The notes under the pieces were generated by a model, which was not told where the DNA came from, did no database searches, and was given only the letters and a program-made list of their open reading frames with translations. Shown piece by piece: positions 7,825 to 16,509 of a stretch of 64,000 nucleotides of DNA. The number at the start of each line of letters is the position of its first letter. The first letter of the stretch is position 1. The DNA is taken from contig JACFNC010000007.1 of the NCBI GenBank assembly GCA_019455065.1, forward strand, positions 62,001-126,000, written 5' to 3'. A program made the position numbers and the translations under genes. This DNA comes from Rhodospirillales bacterium. GTDB taxonomy: Bacteria; Pseudomonadota; Alphaproteobacteria; Rhodospirillales; Magnetospirillaceae.

Positions 7825-9627
7825 TCAGCCACGCTCCTCGTACAAGCGTTCCAGCCGCTCGCCGAAAACCTCCCGAATCTTGTGGCGCCGAATTTTCAGG
7901 GTCGGAGTCAGCATGTGGTTGACCACCGAGAACGCCTCGGCGGTCATGGCATACCGGCGCACTTTTTCGATCGGCGAAAGATCGCGGTTGACGCGATCGA
8001 CGGCCGCGGCAATGGCGCGGCGGAAATCCGGATCGTCGATCAGCTTCTCGAGGTGATTGTCCTTGCCGGCGGCTTTTGCCCACTCCGCCGCCCACTCGGC
8101 GTCGGGTACGATCAGGGCGACCAGATGCGGGCGCCGGTCGCCGTAGGCCATGGCCTGGGCGATTTCCGGCTGGAGAGTGAGGAAGCCCTCCACCCGCTGC
8201 GGCGAAACGTTGTCGCCGCCGGAATTGACGATCAGGTCCTTCTTGCGGTCGGTGATCTGGATGCAGCCGTCTTCGTCCAGCAGCCCGATGTCGCCGGTGT
8301 GCAGCCAGCCGTCGCGGATGGCGTTGGCGGTGGCCTCGGGGTCCTGCCAGTAGCCCTGCATTACGAGTTCGCCGCGCACCAGAATCTCGCCATCCTCGGC
8401 GATCTTTACCTCCACCCCCGTGAGCGGCGGGCCGACGGTGCGGTGCTTGATGTTGGAGGGCCGGTTGGCGCTGATCACCGGCGCCGCCTCGGTCTGGCCG
8501 TAGCCCTGGAGGATGCGCACGCCAAGGGCGGTGAAGAACACCCCGACTTCGTAATTCAACGGCGCACCGCCTGAAACCATCGCCTTCAGCCGGCCGCCGA
8601 AGCGCGCGGCAACCTTCCTGCGCACGAGCCGGTCAAGAAGCTTGTCGAGAATGCGTTCCCCCAGCCGCAGGCTCGCCGGGTCCTCGTATCGCTTCGTGCC
8701 CAGTTCGAGCGCCTTGTAGAACATTCGCGCTTTGAAGCCGCCGGCACGGTCGACCCCGCGCAGGATGCGCATGCGCATCAGCTCGTAAAGCCGTGGCACC
8801 GCGGTCATGATGGTGGGCCGCGCTTCGGCCATGTTGTTGACCAGGGTGTCGACGCCCTCGGCGTAGTAGATCTGGGCGCCCACCGAGATCGGGAAGAACT
8901 GGCCGGCGCTGTGCTCGTAGGCGTGGGAGAGCGGCAGGAACGACAGGAACACCTCGTCGCCCAACCCCAGCTCCAGCAGCACGTCGTGGGCCCCCATGCA
9001 GTTGCACAGAATGGCGCCGTGGCTCAGCATCACGCCCTTCGGCGCGCCGCCGGTTCCCGAGGTGTAGATCAGGCAGCAGGTGTCCTCGCGGCGGGTCGCC
9101 TTGAGGATGTCCTGGACCGTGCCGGGGTTGACCGAGCCCATGTGAAGCGCCTGGTCCCACCCGAAAATCTGAAGATCGTTGTTCTGTCGGAGGGACAGTT
9201 GCTCGATGGAAATGACGATCGGTGGGTGGGCGGCCTGCCAGGCGGCCGCGACGACCCGCTCGGCGAGCTGGCGGGTGGATACGATCACCACCTTGGCGCA
9301 GGAATTGTTCAGGATGTGCAGGTGGTCGCTGACGGTGTTGGTGGTGTAGGCAGGCACCGAGACGGCGCCCGCCGACATGATCGCGATGTCGGCGATCAGC
9401 CACTCCGGCCGGTTCTCCGCCACGATCATCACGCGGTCCCCGGGCTCCACGCCGAGTTGCTGCAGGCCGCTTGCCAGTTCCAGGACGTCGGTTGCCACCT
9501 CGCGCCAGCTCAGCGGACGGTAGGCTCCCTCGCGCTTCGCCCACAGGAACGGCCGGTCGCCGAATCGCTCGACCTGCTCGAAGAACATCGCGGTCAAGCT
9601 GGTGCATGTCTGGTAATCTGTGACCAT
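7825..9627 (-). CDS. Long-chain acyl-CoA synthetase (AMP-forming)
   Basis: A 600-residue ANL-superfamily ligase. The phosphate-binding P-loop YTSGTGGAPKGVMLSH is near residue 185, the GYGQTEAAPV motif near 340, the adenylate-binding HTGDIGLLDEDG near 425, and the hinge DRKKDLIVNSGGDNVSP follows. The P-loop reads TSGTGGAPKG rather than the usual TSGTTG-PKG. The GTG-free ATG at 9627 has a GGGGGAG site 7 bases upstream, so the 750-residue open frame is cut to this start. It activates fatty acids as CoA esters. It is divergent from the peptidase gene. Confidence 0.9.
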   Translation of the reverse strand: MVTDYQTCTSLTAMFFEQVERFGDRPFLWAKREGAYRPLSWREVATDVLELASGLQQLGVEPGDRVMIVAENRPEWLIADIAIMSAGAVSVPAYTTNTVSDHLHILNNSCAKVVIVSTRQLAERVVAAAWQAAHPPIVISIEQLSLRQNNDLQIFGWDQALHMGSVNPGTVQDILKATRREDTCCLIYTSGTGGAPKGVMLSHGAILCNCMGAHDVLLELGLGDEVFLSFLPLSHAYEHSAGQFFPISVGAQIYYAEGVDTLVNNMAEARPTIMTAVPRLYELMRMRILRGVDRAGGFKARMFYKALELGTKRYEDPASLRLGERILDKLLDRLVRRKVAARFGGRLKAMVSGGAPLNYEVGVFFTALGVRILQGYGQTEAAPVISANRPSNIKHRTVGPPLTGVEVKIAEDGEILVRGELVMQGYWQDPEATANAIRDGWLHTGDIGLLDEDGCIQITDRKKDLIVNSGGDNVSPQRVEGFLTLQPEIAQAMAYGDRRPHLVALIVPDAEWAAEWAKAAGKDNHLEKLIDDPDFRRAIAAAVDRVNRDLSPIEKVRRYAMTAEAFSVVNHMLTPTLKIRRHKIREVFGERLERLYEERG

Positions 9628-9735
9628 CGAGTCTCCCCCCCGGCGCCCCGCTTCGTCCGCAGCTTTTGTCATCGAGAGTTCGTTGCGGCCCCGAGTTTCA
9701 TAACCATATCGCTGTCCTGCGCAAAGGAGAAACTG

Positions 9736-11532
9736 ATGACCCATGCTGCCGCCCAGCCCGCTGCCGACCAGCCCGCCGACCTGCCTGAATGGGATCTTTC
9801 CGATCTCTACCGCTCCACCGATGATCCGGAACTCGCCACCGATCTGAAAACGGCCGAGGCCGAGGCCAAGGCCTTCGCCGGACGTCACCAGGGGCGTCTG
9901 GCGGGTATGGACGGCGACGCCGTCGGCGAGGCGGTGGCCGAGTACGAGCGCCTGAGCGAGCGGCTGGGACGGATCATGAGCTTTGCCCAACTGCACTATT
10001 CCGGAAACGTCGCCGATCCGGCGCGGGGCAGGTTCTACCAGTCGATGCAGGAGCGGGTGACCGACATCTCCACCCACACCCTGTTCTTCACGCTCGAGCT
10101 GAACCGGCTGTCTGATGACGTGCTGGCCGAAAAGCTGCGCTCACCGAAGCTGGCCCACTACCAGCCCTGGTTGCGGGATCTTCGGGTGTTCCGCGACCAT
10201 CAGCTTTCCGACGATCTCGAGCACCTGCTGCATGAGAAGGAGGTCACCGGTCGAGCCTCTTGGACACGGCTGTTCGACGAGACCCTGGCCGATCTGCGGT
10301 TCCCGATCGACGGCAAGAGCCTGACCGTCACCGAGACGCTCAACCTTATGTCCGACAAGGACCGGGACAAGCGGCGAAAGGCGGGGCAGGCACTGGGTGC
10401 GGTGCTGGGCGACAACCTGCGCACCTTCGCCCTCGTCACCAACGTCCTGGCGAAGGACAAGGAAATCGAGGACAAGTGGCGGCGCTATCCGCATCCCGCT
10501 TCCGCGCGCAACCTCAGCAACCAGGTCGAGGACGAGGTTGTCGACGCCCTGGTCCAGGCGGTGAAGGGGGCCTACGACCAGTTGGCCCATCGCTACTACG
10601 CCCTCAAGGCCGGCTGGTTGGGGGTCGACGTTCTCGACTATTGGGACCGCAACGCGCCCCTGCCCGAGGACGCGGACCGGCGGTTCGCGTGGAGCGAGGC
10701 CCGCGACGTGGTGTTGAACGCCTACGCCAGCTTTTCCCCCGCCCTCGCGGACATCGGCCGGCGTTTCTTCGACAGCGCCTGGATCGACGCTCCGCCCCGG
10801 CCGGGCAAGGCGTCGGGGGCGTTCGCCCATCCCACCGTCCCTTCGGCCCATCCCTATCTGCTGCTCAATTACATGGGCAAGACGCGCGACGTCATGACGC
10901 TGGCCCACGAACTCGGCCACGGGGTCCATCAGGTGCTGGCGGCGGAGCAGGGGGCGTTGTTGGCCGACACCCCGCTCACGCTCGCCGAAACCGCCTCGGT
11001 CTTCGGCGAGATGATGACCTTCCGGGCGATGCTGGACGCCGAGGACGATCCCCGGCGGCGTCGGGTGATGCTGGCCTCGAAGGTCGAGGACATGTTGAAC
11101 ACGGTCGTGCGCCAGATCGCCTTCTACGACTTCGAGAGGCGGGTTCACGAGGAACGGCGGCAAGGGGAATTGGCCGCCGAGACCATCGGCGACATCTGGC
11201 TGGCGGTGCAGGGCGAAAGCCTGGGGCCGGCCATCCGCTTCCACGACGAATACCGCCATTTCTGGGCCTACATCCCCCACTTCGTGCATTCCCCCTTCTA
11301 CGTCTATGCCTATGCGTTCGGGGATTGTCTGGTGAATTCGCTCTACGACGCCTACCGGAAGGGGCTGCCCGGATTCGAGGGGAAGTACCTGGACATGCTG
11401 CGCGCCGGCGGCACCCTGAGGCACAAGGAACTGCTCGCGCCCTTCGGGCTGGATGCCGGCGATCCGGCGTTCTGGCGGCGGGGCCTGGACGTCGTGGTCG
11501 GCTTCATCGATGAACTCGAACGAATGGCGTGA
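9736..11532 (+). CDS. pepF: Oligoendopeptidase F family metallopeptidase (M3B)
   Basis: A 598-residue cytoplasmic zinc peptidase. The M3 zinc signature is TLAHELGHGVHQ (H-E-x2-H) followed by the glutamate-containing LAETASVFGEM about 25 residues later. The C-terminus has the family HFVHSPFYVYAYAFG segment. The ATG at 9736 has an AAGGAG site 6 bases upstream. It hydrolyses oligopeptides. The stop overlaps the GTG start of the ABC1 kinase gene, so the two are co-transcribed. Confidence 0.93.
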   Translation: MTHAAAQPAADQPADLPEWDLSDLYRSTDDPELATDLKTAEAEAKAFAGRHQGRLAGMDGDAVGEAVAEYERLSERLGRIMSFAQLHYSGNVADPARGRFYQSMQERVTDISTHTLFFTLELNRLSDDVLAEKLRSPKLAHYQPWLRDLRVFRDHQLSDDLEHLLHEKEVTGRASWTRLFDETLADLRFPIDGKSLTVTETLNLMSDKDRDKRRKAGQALGAVLGDNLRTFALVTNVLAKDKEIEDKWRRYPHPASARNLSNQVEDEVVDALVQAVKGAYDQLAHRYYALKAGWLGVDVLDYWDRNAPLPEDADRRFAWSEARDVVLNAYASFSPALADIGRRFFDSAWIDAPPRPGKASGAFAHPTVPSAHPYLLLNYMGKTRDVMTLAHELGHGVHQVLAAEQGALLADTPLTLAETASVFGEMMTFRAMLDAEDDPRRRRVMLASKVEDMLNTVVRQIAFYDFERRVHEERRQGELAAETIGDIWLAVQGESLGPAIRFHDEYRHFWAYIPHFVHSPFYVYAYAFGDCLVNSLYDAYRKGLPGFEGKYLDMLRAGGTLRHKELLAPFGLDAGDPAFWRRGLDVVVGFIDELERMA

Positions 11533-12887
11533 TCCGCATGGCCGGGGCTGAAGACAACCGCATCGGCGGCCGCGTGCGCCGCTACGCCCAGGTTTCGGCC
11601 GCCGTTGGGGGGCTGGCGGCCCGCATGGCCGGCGAGCGGGTGTTCGGCATCCAGGGCGATCCGGCGCGACGCGCCGCCGAACTGAAGGCGGCGCTGGGTG
11701 GCCTCAAGGGGCCGCTGATGAAGGTGGCGCAGATCCTGTCGACGATCCCGGACGCGTTGCCCCGCGAATACGCCCTGGAACTTGCGCAACTGCAGTCCAA
11801 CGCGCCGCATATGGGCTGGCCGTTCGTCAAGCGGCGCATGGCCTCGGAGCTGGGGCCGGAGTGGCAGAAGCGCTTTTCCTCGTTCGACCACGAGGCCTCG
11901 GCGGCCGCCTCGCTGGGCCAGGTTCACAAGGCCATTGGGCTCGACGGCCGGCGGCTCGCCTGCAAACTGCAATATCCCGACATGGCCTCGGTGGTCGAGG
12001 CGGACCTGCGCCAGCTCAAGGTGATCTTCGCGGTCTACCGCCAGTACGACCGCTCGATCGACCCCACCTACATCCATCAGGAGATCGCCGCCCGCCTGCG
12101 CGAGGAGCTGGACTACGCCCGCGAAGCGCGGCACATGCGCCTTTATGCCCACATGCTGCGTGACGAGGCCGGCGTGCACGTGCCCGAGGTCGTCGGCGAG
12201 TTGACCACCAATCGCCTCCTGACCATGACCTGGCTGGACGGCGACCGCATTCTGAAGTTCGTGGGCGAACACATCGACGACCGCAACGCGGTCGCCTACA
12301 ACATGTTCCGGGCGTGGTACGTGCCGTTCTATTACTACGGCGTCATCCACGGCGACCCGCATCTCGGTAATTACACCGTGCGGTCGGACCGCTCGATCAA
12401 TCTGCTCGATTTCGGCAGCATCCGCGTGTTCCCGGCCAGCTTCGTCAAGGGCGTGATCGACCTCTATCACGCCCTCGAGCGCAACGATCGCGACCTTGCC
12501 GTCCACGCTTATGAGACCTGGGGATTCAAGAACCTCGGCAAGCAGGCGATCGACGTGCTCAATCTGTGGGCCGCCTTCCTCTATGCGCCGCTGCTCGAGA
12601 ACCGCCCGCGCCTGATCCAGGAAACGGAGGAGGCGGGCGTCTACGGCCGCGAGGTGGCCGAGAAGGTGCATGGTGAGCTGCGCCGCCTGGGCGGGGTGAC
12701 GCCGCCGCGGGAATTCGTGCTGATGGACCGCGCCGCCATCGGCCTGGGCTCGGTGTTCCTGCATCTCAAGGCCGAGATCAACTGGCACCGCCTGTTCCAC
12801 GACCTGATCGCCGATTTCGACGTCGCCGCCCTCGAACGCCGCCAGGCCGAGGCCCTGGCCGCCGTGGGCTTGGCACCCGGCGCGTAG
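11529..12887 (+). CDS. ABC1 (UbiB/AarF) family atypical kinase
   Basis: A 452-residue ABC1-domain protein. It has the KxGQ-like KGPLMKVAQILS near residue 60, the Ala-rich ASAAASLGQVHKA loop near 120 that replaces the P-loop, the catalytic HGDPHLGNY and the DFG-equivalent LLDFGSIRVF. No C-terminal membrane helices are evident. Family members act in ubiquinone biosynthesis or lipid homeostasis. Start choice is between GTG 11529 and ATG 11538. The last 14 codons and downstream DNA are duplicated 650 bases further on. Confidence 0.88.
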   Translation: MIRMAGAEDNRIGGRVRRYAQVSAAVGGLAARMAGERVFGIQGDPARRAAELKAALGGLKGPLMKVAQILSTIPDALPREYALELAQLQSNAPHMGWPFVKRRMASELGPEWQKRFSSFDHEASAAASLGQVHKAIGLDGRRLACKLQYPDMASVVEADLRQLKVIFAVYRQYDRSIDPTYIHQEIAARLREELDYAREARHMRLYAHMLRDEAGVHVPEVVGELTTNRLLTMTWLDGDRILKFVGEHIDDRNAVAYNMFRAWYVPFYYYGVIHGDPHLGNYTVRSDRSINLLDFGSIRVFPASFVKGVIDLYHALERNDRDLAVHAYETWGFKNLGKQAIDVLNLWAAFLYAPLLENRPRLIQETEEAGVYGREVAEKVHGELRRLGGVTPPREFVLMDRAAIGLGSVFLHLKAEINWHRLFHDLIADFDVAALERRQAEALAAVGLAPGA

Positions 12888-13430
12888 GTCGCACACCAGC
12901 CCCCCTTTTTTTCGCTGTTTGGCGAGGACAGCTTCGCCGCGTGCCGATATAAGGAGGGAAGGGGAGTGTTGGAGGGGGAACATGAGACAAACCGTCACCT
13001 TGGGTGCCGCGGTCGCGTTCGCCGCCGCCCTGCTGGCCGCCACGCCCGCATCGGCCGATTCGCCGGCCGCCGGCGAATATCGCGGCACCATGGATGACCG
13101 GGGGCGGCCGGTCGCGGTGGCTCTGTCGCTGGAGGCGGGCCCGATGCCGGGCGGTCCAGGCGGCCGAATCCGCTTTTCCCAGCCCTGGATGTGTGGCTTC
13201 GAGCTTGAATATTCCGGACAGCAGGACAATGCGGCGATCTATTCCTTTCGTGGCTTCGGGGCCGGCGCCTGCTACCGCTATACGCAGGGCTATGCGCGCG
13301 TTATCCAGCCGGGCGGCGACAGGCTGTATCTGGAGCTTTTCGACGAGAAGATGGACGGACTTAATAAAGTTGGGCTTTGGGCGGTGCGCCCGTAAGGGTG
13401 GCGGGGCCGACCCGCTCTCATGCTCCGCCT
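12831..13430 (+). repeat. Tandem duplication, copy A
   Basis: This segment, from the 3' end of the ABC1 gene through the first secreted-protein gene to about 35 bases past its stop, is repeated in diverged form at 13489-14090. The matching blocks include the ABC1 end (gcgtaggtcgca), the stretch cagccccccttt, the ribosome site ggaggggga, the whole secreted gene and the tail gggtggcgggg. Confidence 0.8.
12982..13395 (+). CDS. Secreted protein of unknown function, copy A
   Basis: A 137-residue protein with a cleavable signal peptide (MRQTVTLGAAVAFAAALLAA, cleavage after ASA near residue 26). The mature part has two cysteines (MCGFELEYSG and GACYRYTQG) that could form a disulfide in the periplasm. 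A strong GGAGGGGGAAC ribosome site precedes the ATG. It is about 60 percent identical by eye to the next gene, which arose from a tandem duplication. No family recognised. Confidence 0.75.
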   Translation: MRQTVTLGAAVAFAAALLAATPASADSPAAGEYRGTMDDRGRPVAVALSLEAGPMPGGPGGRIRFSQPWMCGFELEYSGQQDNAAIYSFRGFGAGACYRYTQGYARVIQPGGDRLYLELFDEKMDGLNKVGLWAVRP

Positions 13431-13488
13431 TGCCGTCCTGATGGGAACGTCCCGCCACGCCCTGGCTCGGATCACCTCTCCATGAAAC

Positions 13489-13546
13489 TGAACGCCGATT
13501 TCAAGCCGAGGTCCTGGCCGCCGTCGGCCTGTCGCCCGGCGCGTAG
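13489..13546 (+). pseudogene. Remnant of the ABC1 kinase 3' end
   Basis: The frame ending at the TAG 13544-13546 reads AEVLAAVGLSPGA, matching the true ABC1 C-terminus AEALAAVGLAPGA at 12887. The rest of the gene is missing. It marks the left edge of duplication copy B. Confidence 0.75.
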
Positions 13547-13638
13547 GTCGCACTCCAGCCCCCCTTTCCGCTGTTTGGTCAGGACAGCTTTGCCGCGTGC
13601 CGCTAAAAGGGAGGAAAGGGGAAATATTGGAGGGGGAT

Positions 13639-14043
13639 ATGAGACAGACCGTCATTTCAGGGGCGGCGGGCGCGTTCGCCGCCGCCCTGCTGGCCGCCGC
13701 GCCCGCATCGGCCGATTCGCCGGCGGCCGGCGAATTTCTCGGCACCCTGAATGACCGGGGGCGGCCGGTCCAGGTGGTACTGTTGTTGGAGCCGGGCCCG
13801 ATGCGGGGCGGTCCAGGTGGCAGCATCCGCTTTCATGAGCCCTGGATGTGTGGCTTCGAGCTCGAATATTCCGGAGGACAGCCCGGTCGCGACCTCTATT
13901 CCTTCCGTGGCGACGGTGCCGGTCGCTGCGGACCCTATACGCAGGGCCTTGCGCGCGTCAGCCAGCAGGCCGGTGACTTTTTTCTGGAAGTCTTCGCCGC
14001 CAACTTCCGCCTGGAACTGGAGCTGCCGTTGGTGCGCCGGTGA
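13639..14043 (+). CDS. Secreted protein of unknown function, copy B
   Basis: A 134-residue paralogue of the protein at 12982. The signal peptide (MRQTVISGAAGAFAAALLAA, ASA cleavage site) and first half (GRPVQVVLLLEPGPMRGGPG, WMCGFELEYSG) are well conserved; the C-terminal 30 residues have diverged completely (FFLEVFAANFRLELELPL). Both cysteines are kept. The frame is intact and has its own GGAGGGGGAT ribosome site, so it is likely expressed and secreted. Function unknown. Confidence 0.72.
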   Translation: MRQTVISGAAGAFAAALLAAAPASADSPAAGEFLGTLNDRGRPVQVVLLLEPGPMRGGPGGSIRFHEPWMCGFELEYSGGQPGRDLYSFRGDGAGRCGPYTQGLARVSQQAGDFFLEVFAANFRLELELPLVRR

Positions 14044-14067
14044 GGGTGGCGGGGCGAACGCCCGCGC

Positions 14068-14349
14068 TCATGCCTCGCCCCGCATCGCCGCCTTGGCTCG
14101 GCTGTCACCTGCCGAGTGAAGCCATCGTGCGAAGATTGCCCGCCGCTCGAGGGTGTCGCTTCGCCGGGTGGTGACCCCTAATCCACCCCAATAGCCATCC
14201 GAGAGACACCGCTAGACCGATAAACCGATGCCACGGATAAGGCCTTCCGGCATAACTGGATGGCCCGAGCGGTCTCCGTGGATCGCGCATGACGAGATGG
14301 GGCGTGACGGTGCGGCAGCCGACCGGAATGGGGCGCGGCTTCCGCACAT
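14068..14349 (-). pseudogene. Decayed VOC/PhnB-like gene
   Basis: Two pieces match the intact VOC gene at 15918-16385 on the same strand. The 5' piece (14349 back to about 14225) has the same GGGAGA ribosome site and, in a shifted frame, reads VGCRTVTPHLVMRD against the intact AGYHTVTPYLVIRN, then ARAIQLCRKAL in another frame against AAAIDFYAKAF. The 3' piece (14104-14068) reads RAKAAMRGEA and a stop, against RAKAAMQGER. The middle is deleted and frameshifts are present, so no product is expected. This fills most of the 414-base gap between 14044 and 14457. Confidence 0.7.
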
Positions 14350-14457
14350 CGCCATTCTCCCTGATCGGCTGCGCCGACGGCGGAGCTGATCGGCTTTCTG
14401 CCTATGGACTGCGCACCCCCCGCATCGCGCCACGATCTATGCAATGGGAGAGGGCCA

Positions 14458-15693
14458 ATGAACATGAGGCCACGGAACGCCATCGGGTTGGCGCTTGTCG
14501 TGTCGGCGCTGCTCGGGGTAACGCCGCGCGCGCAGGCGCAAGCGGTCAGCGAGGTGGAGCAGTTGCGGGCGCAGCTTCGGACGCTGGAGGAAAGGCTGCG
14601 GCAGCTCGAGGCGCGGCAGCTACAGGCGCCGCCGGCAGCGGCCGCTGCGGCTCCGGCGGAGCAAGCAGCGCCGAGAAGCGTCGAGCCCGGCACCGAGCGC
14701 GTTAACCTCGCCCTGTCCGGGCAGGTGAATCGCGGCGTTCTGTACGCTGACGACGGCACGGCGTCGGAAGTCTTTCACGTGGACAACGACAATTCCTCCA
14801 CCCGCATCCGTCTCGACGGCGACGCGACGCTTTCCGAAGACGTGAGTGTCGGCGCGGTGATCGAGGTGCAGTTCGAGTCCAACTCCTCCTCGGCCGTCAG
14901 CCTGCAGCAGGACTCGCCAGTTGGTCCCAACAACTTCACCGAGCGCAAGCTGGAGGTCTTTGCCGACAGCAAGCGCCTCGGCCGCCTGTGGCTGGGGCAA
15001 GGCGACACCGCCTCGAACGGAAGCGCCGAGATGGACCTGTCGGGGACGTCGGTCGTCGCGTATTCGAGCATCAGCGACATGGCGGGCGGCATCGAGTTTC
15101 GCACCGCCGCAGGCGCCTTCGGCCCCAGCATCGGGGCTGTGTTCACCAATTTCGACGGACTCAGCCGCGACGATCGCATTCGCTACGACACGCCGAAATT
15201 CGGCGGCGTGCAGGCGTCGTTCTCGCATGTCGACGGCGGGTCCTGGGACGCGGCGTTGCGCTACTCGGGCAAGTTCGACGAAATCGCCGTCGCCGCCGCC
15301 ATCGCCTACGCCGACGCCGCGTCGCGCCAGGGCTACTCGCAGCTCAGCGGGTCGGCGTCGGTCAAGCTGCCGATTGGCGTCAGTGTCACAGGTGCCATGG
15401 GCGGCCGCGACGACGTGGCGGGGCGCGATCCCTTCTTCTACTACGGAAAGCTGGCTTACACGATGGCACCGCTGCCCTGGGGCGAGACCTCGGTGGGCGT
15501 CGATTACACCATGGCGGAAGACGTCGCGGCGGCGGGCGACGAATTCACCTCATATGCCGTCTTCCTGGTGCAGTCCGTCGATCAGGTGGCCACCGATCTT
15601 TTCGTCGCTGCCCGCAACCATCAACTCGATCGGCCGGGCACGTCCTTCGACGACGTCTTCGCCGCTCTCGGCGGCGCGCGCGTGAAGTTTTGA
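14458..15693 (+). CDS. Outer-membrane porin
   Basis: A 411-residue protein with a signal peptide (RNAIGLALVVSALLGV, cleavage near AQAQA), then a short coiled-coil (VEQLRAQLRTLEERLRQLEA) and an Ala/Pro linker, then a beta-barrel of the gram-negative porin type. Barrel strands alternate as in VNLALSGQVNRGVLYADDGT and TRIRLDGDATLSEDVSVGAV. The C-terminal residues ALGGARVKF end in phenylalanine, the usual barrel-assembly signal. The N-terminal coiled coil may trimerise or reach peptidoglycan. Ribosome site GGGAGAGGG precedes ATG 14458. Confidence 0.88.
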   Translation: MNMRPRNAIGLALVVSALLGVTPRAQAQAVSEVEQLRAQLRTLEERLRQLEARQLQAPPAAAAAAPAEQAAPRSVEPGTERVNLALSGQVNRGVLYADDGTASEVFHVDNDNSSTRIRLDGDATLSEDVSVGAVIEVQFESNSSSAVSLQQDSPVGPNNFTERKLEVFADSKRLGRLWLGQGDTASNGSAEMDLSGTSVVAYSSISDMAGGIEFRTAAGAFGPSIGAVFTNFDGLSRDDRIRYDTPKFGGVQASFSHVDGGSWDAALRYSGKFDEIAVAAAIAYADAASRQGYSQLSGSASVKLPIGVSVTGAMGGRDDVAGRDPFFYYGKLAYTMAPLPWGETSVGVDYTMAEDVAAAGDEFTSYAVFLVQSVDQVATDLFVAARNHQLDRPGTSFDDVFAALGGARVKF

Positions 15694-15704
15694 GACGGGG
15701 CGTG

Positions 15705-15866
15705 ATGAAGGCGAGGCTGCGACTCATACTGCTTGCGGCTGCTTGCGGCGCGATCGCGAGTTGTGCCCGAATGACGCCGCTGGACTACCGGGCAATCGAC
15801 GAAATCAGGCCGGGCCCGGGCCTGCTGAGTGGCGCCGACGGTCGGTTCGTCATCTATCGCCACTAG
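15705..15866 (+). CDS. Small lipoprotein
   Basis: A 53-residue peptide with a lipoprotein signal (LRLILLAAACGAIASC, lipobox IASC), leaving about 32 mature residues. It begins 11 bases after the porin stop, so it is probably in the porin transcript. No recognised family; it could be an accessory to the porin. Confidence 0.6.
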   Translation: MKARLRLILLAAACGAIASCARMTPLDYRAIDEIRPGPGLLSGADGRFVIYRH

Positions 15867-15917
15867 CCAGCCGGAGTCGCCCGTCCTCCGACAAGGCGCG
15901 GCTTTCGGCCGCGCCCC

Positions 15918-16385
15918 CTACCGCTCGCCCTGCATCGCCGCCTTGGCGCGCCGGCGCAACTCCTCCTCCGGCACGTCCTCCACGTGGCTGGCGATGTGCC
16001 AAAGATGGCCGAACGGGTCGGCGAAGCTGCCCGTGCGGTCGCCGTAGAACTGGTCCTGCACAGGGCGAAGCTCGCGGGCGCCGGCCGCGACAGCCTGGGC
16101 CGCGAGGGCGTCGACGTCCTCGACATAGAGGTACAGGCTGACCGGCGAGCCGCCCAGCGAATCGGGCCCGCGCGCGCCCATCTCCGGCCATTCGTCGGTC
16201 AGCATGACGGCCGAATCGCCGATGCGCAGTTCTGCATGGTGAACCTTGCCCGTGGTTTCGTCCGCCATGCGGAAGGCCTCGGTCGCTCCGAAGGCCTTCG
16301 CGTAGAAGTCGATGGCCGCCGCGGCGTTGCGGATGACGAGATAGGGGGTGACGGTGTGGTAACCCGCGGGAACCTTGGCGCTCAT
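15918..16385 (-). CDS. VOC-superfamily protein (PhnB/glyoxalase-like)
   Basis: A 155-residue vicinal-oxygen-chelate protein of the PhnB-like group. It begins YHTVTPYLVIRNAAAAIDFY, contains VSLYLYVEDVDALAAQAVAA as the second beta-alpha-beta unit, and DPFGHLWHIASHVEDV near the end. Metal ligands expected in VOC enzymes are only partly visible, so a non-enzymatic binding role is possible. The ATG at 16385 has a GGGAGA ribosome site. A decayed paralogue lies at 14068-14349. Confidence 0.85.
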   Translation of the reverse strand: MSAKVPAGYHTVTPYLVIRNAAAAIDFYAKAFGATEAFRMADETTGKVHHAELRIGDSAVMLTDEWPEMGARGPDSLGGSPVSLYLYVEDVDALAAQAVAAGARELRPVQDQFYGDRTGSFADPFGHLWHIASHVEDVPEEELRRRAKAAMQGER

Positions 16386-16509
16386 CTTCCATCTCCCTGC
16401 GTCCTGATTACGCTCCTTAGGGAAGATGGGTGGTGGTCGGCCGTCCGCCAGGTCGGTATCCAAAGCGTCGCACCGGGTTCGCGACGTCCGCGCGGGGGTA
16501 ATCCGAACC

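Larger units (their letters stand above)
13489..14090 (+). repeat. Tandem duplication, copy B
   Basis: Second copy of the unit at 12831-13430: ABC1 remnant, spacer, secreted-protein gene and the tail. It runs into the 3' end of a VOC pseudogene at 14068, so the ancestral unit probably reached from the ABC1 3' end to a VOC gene. Confidence 0.75.
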
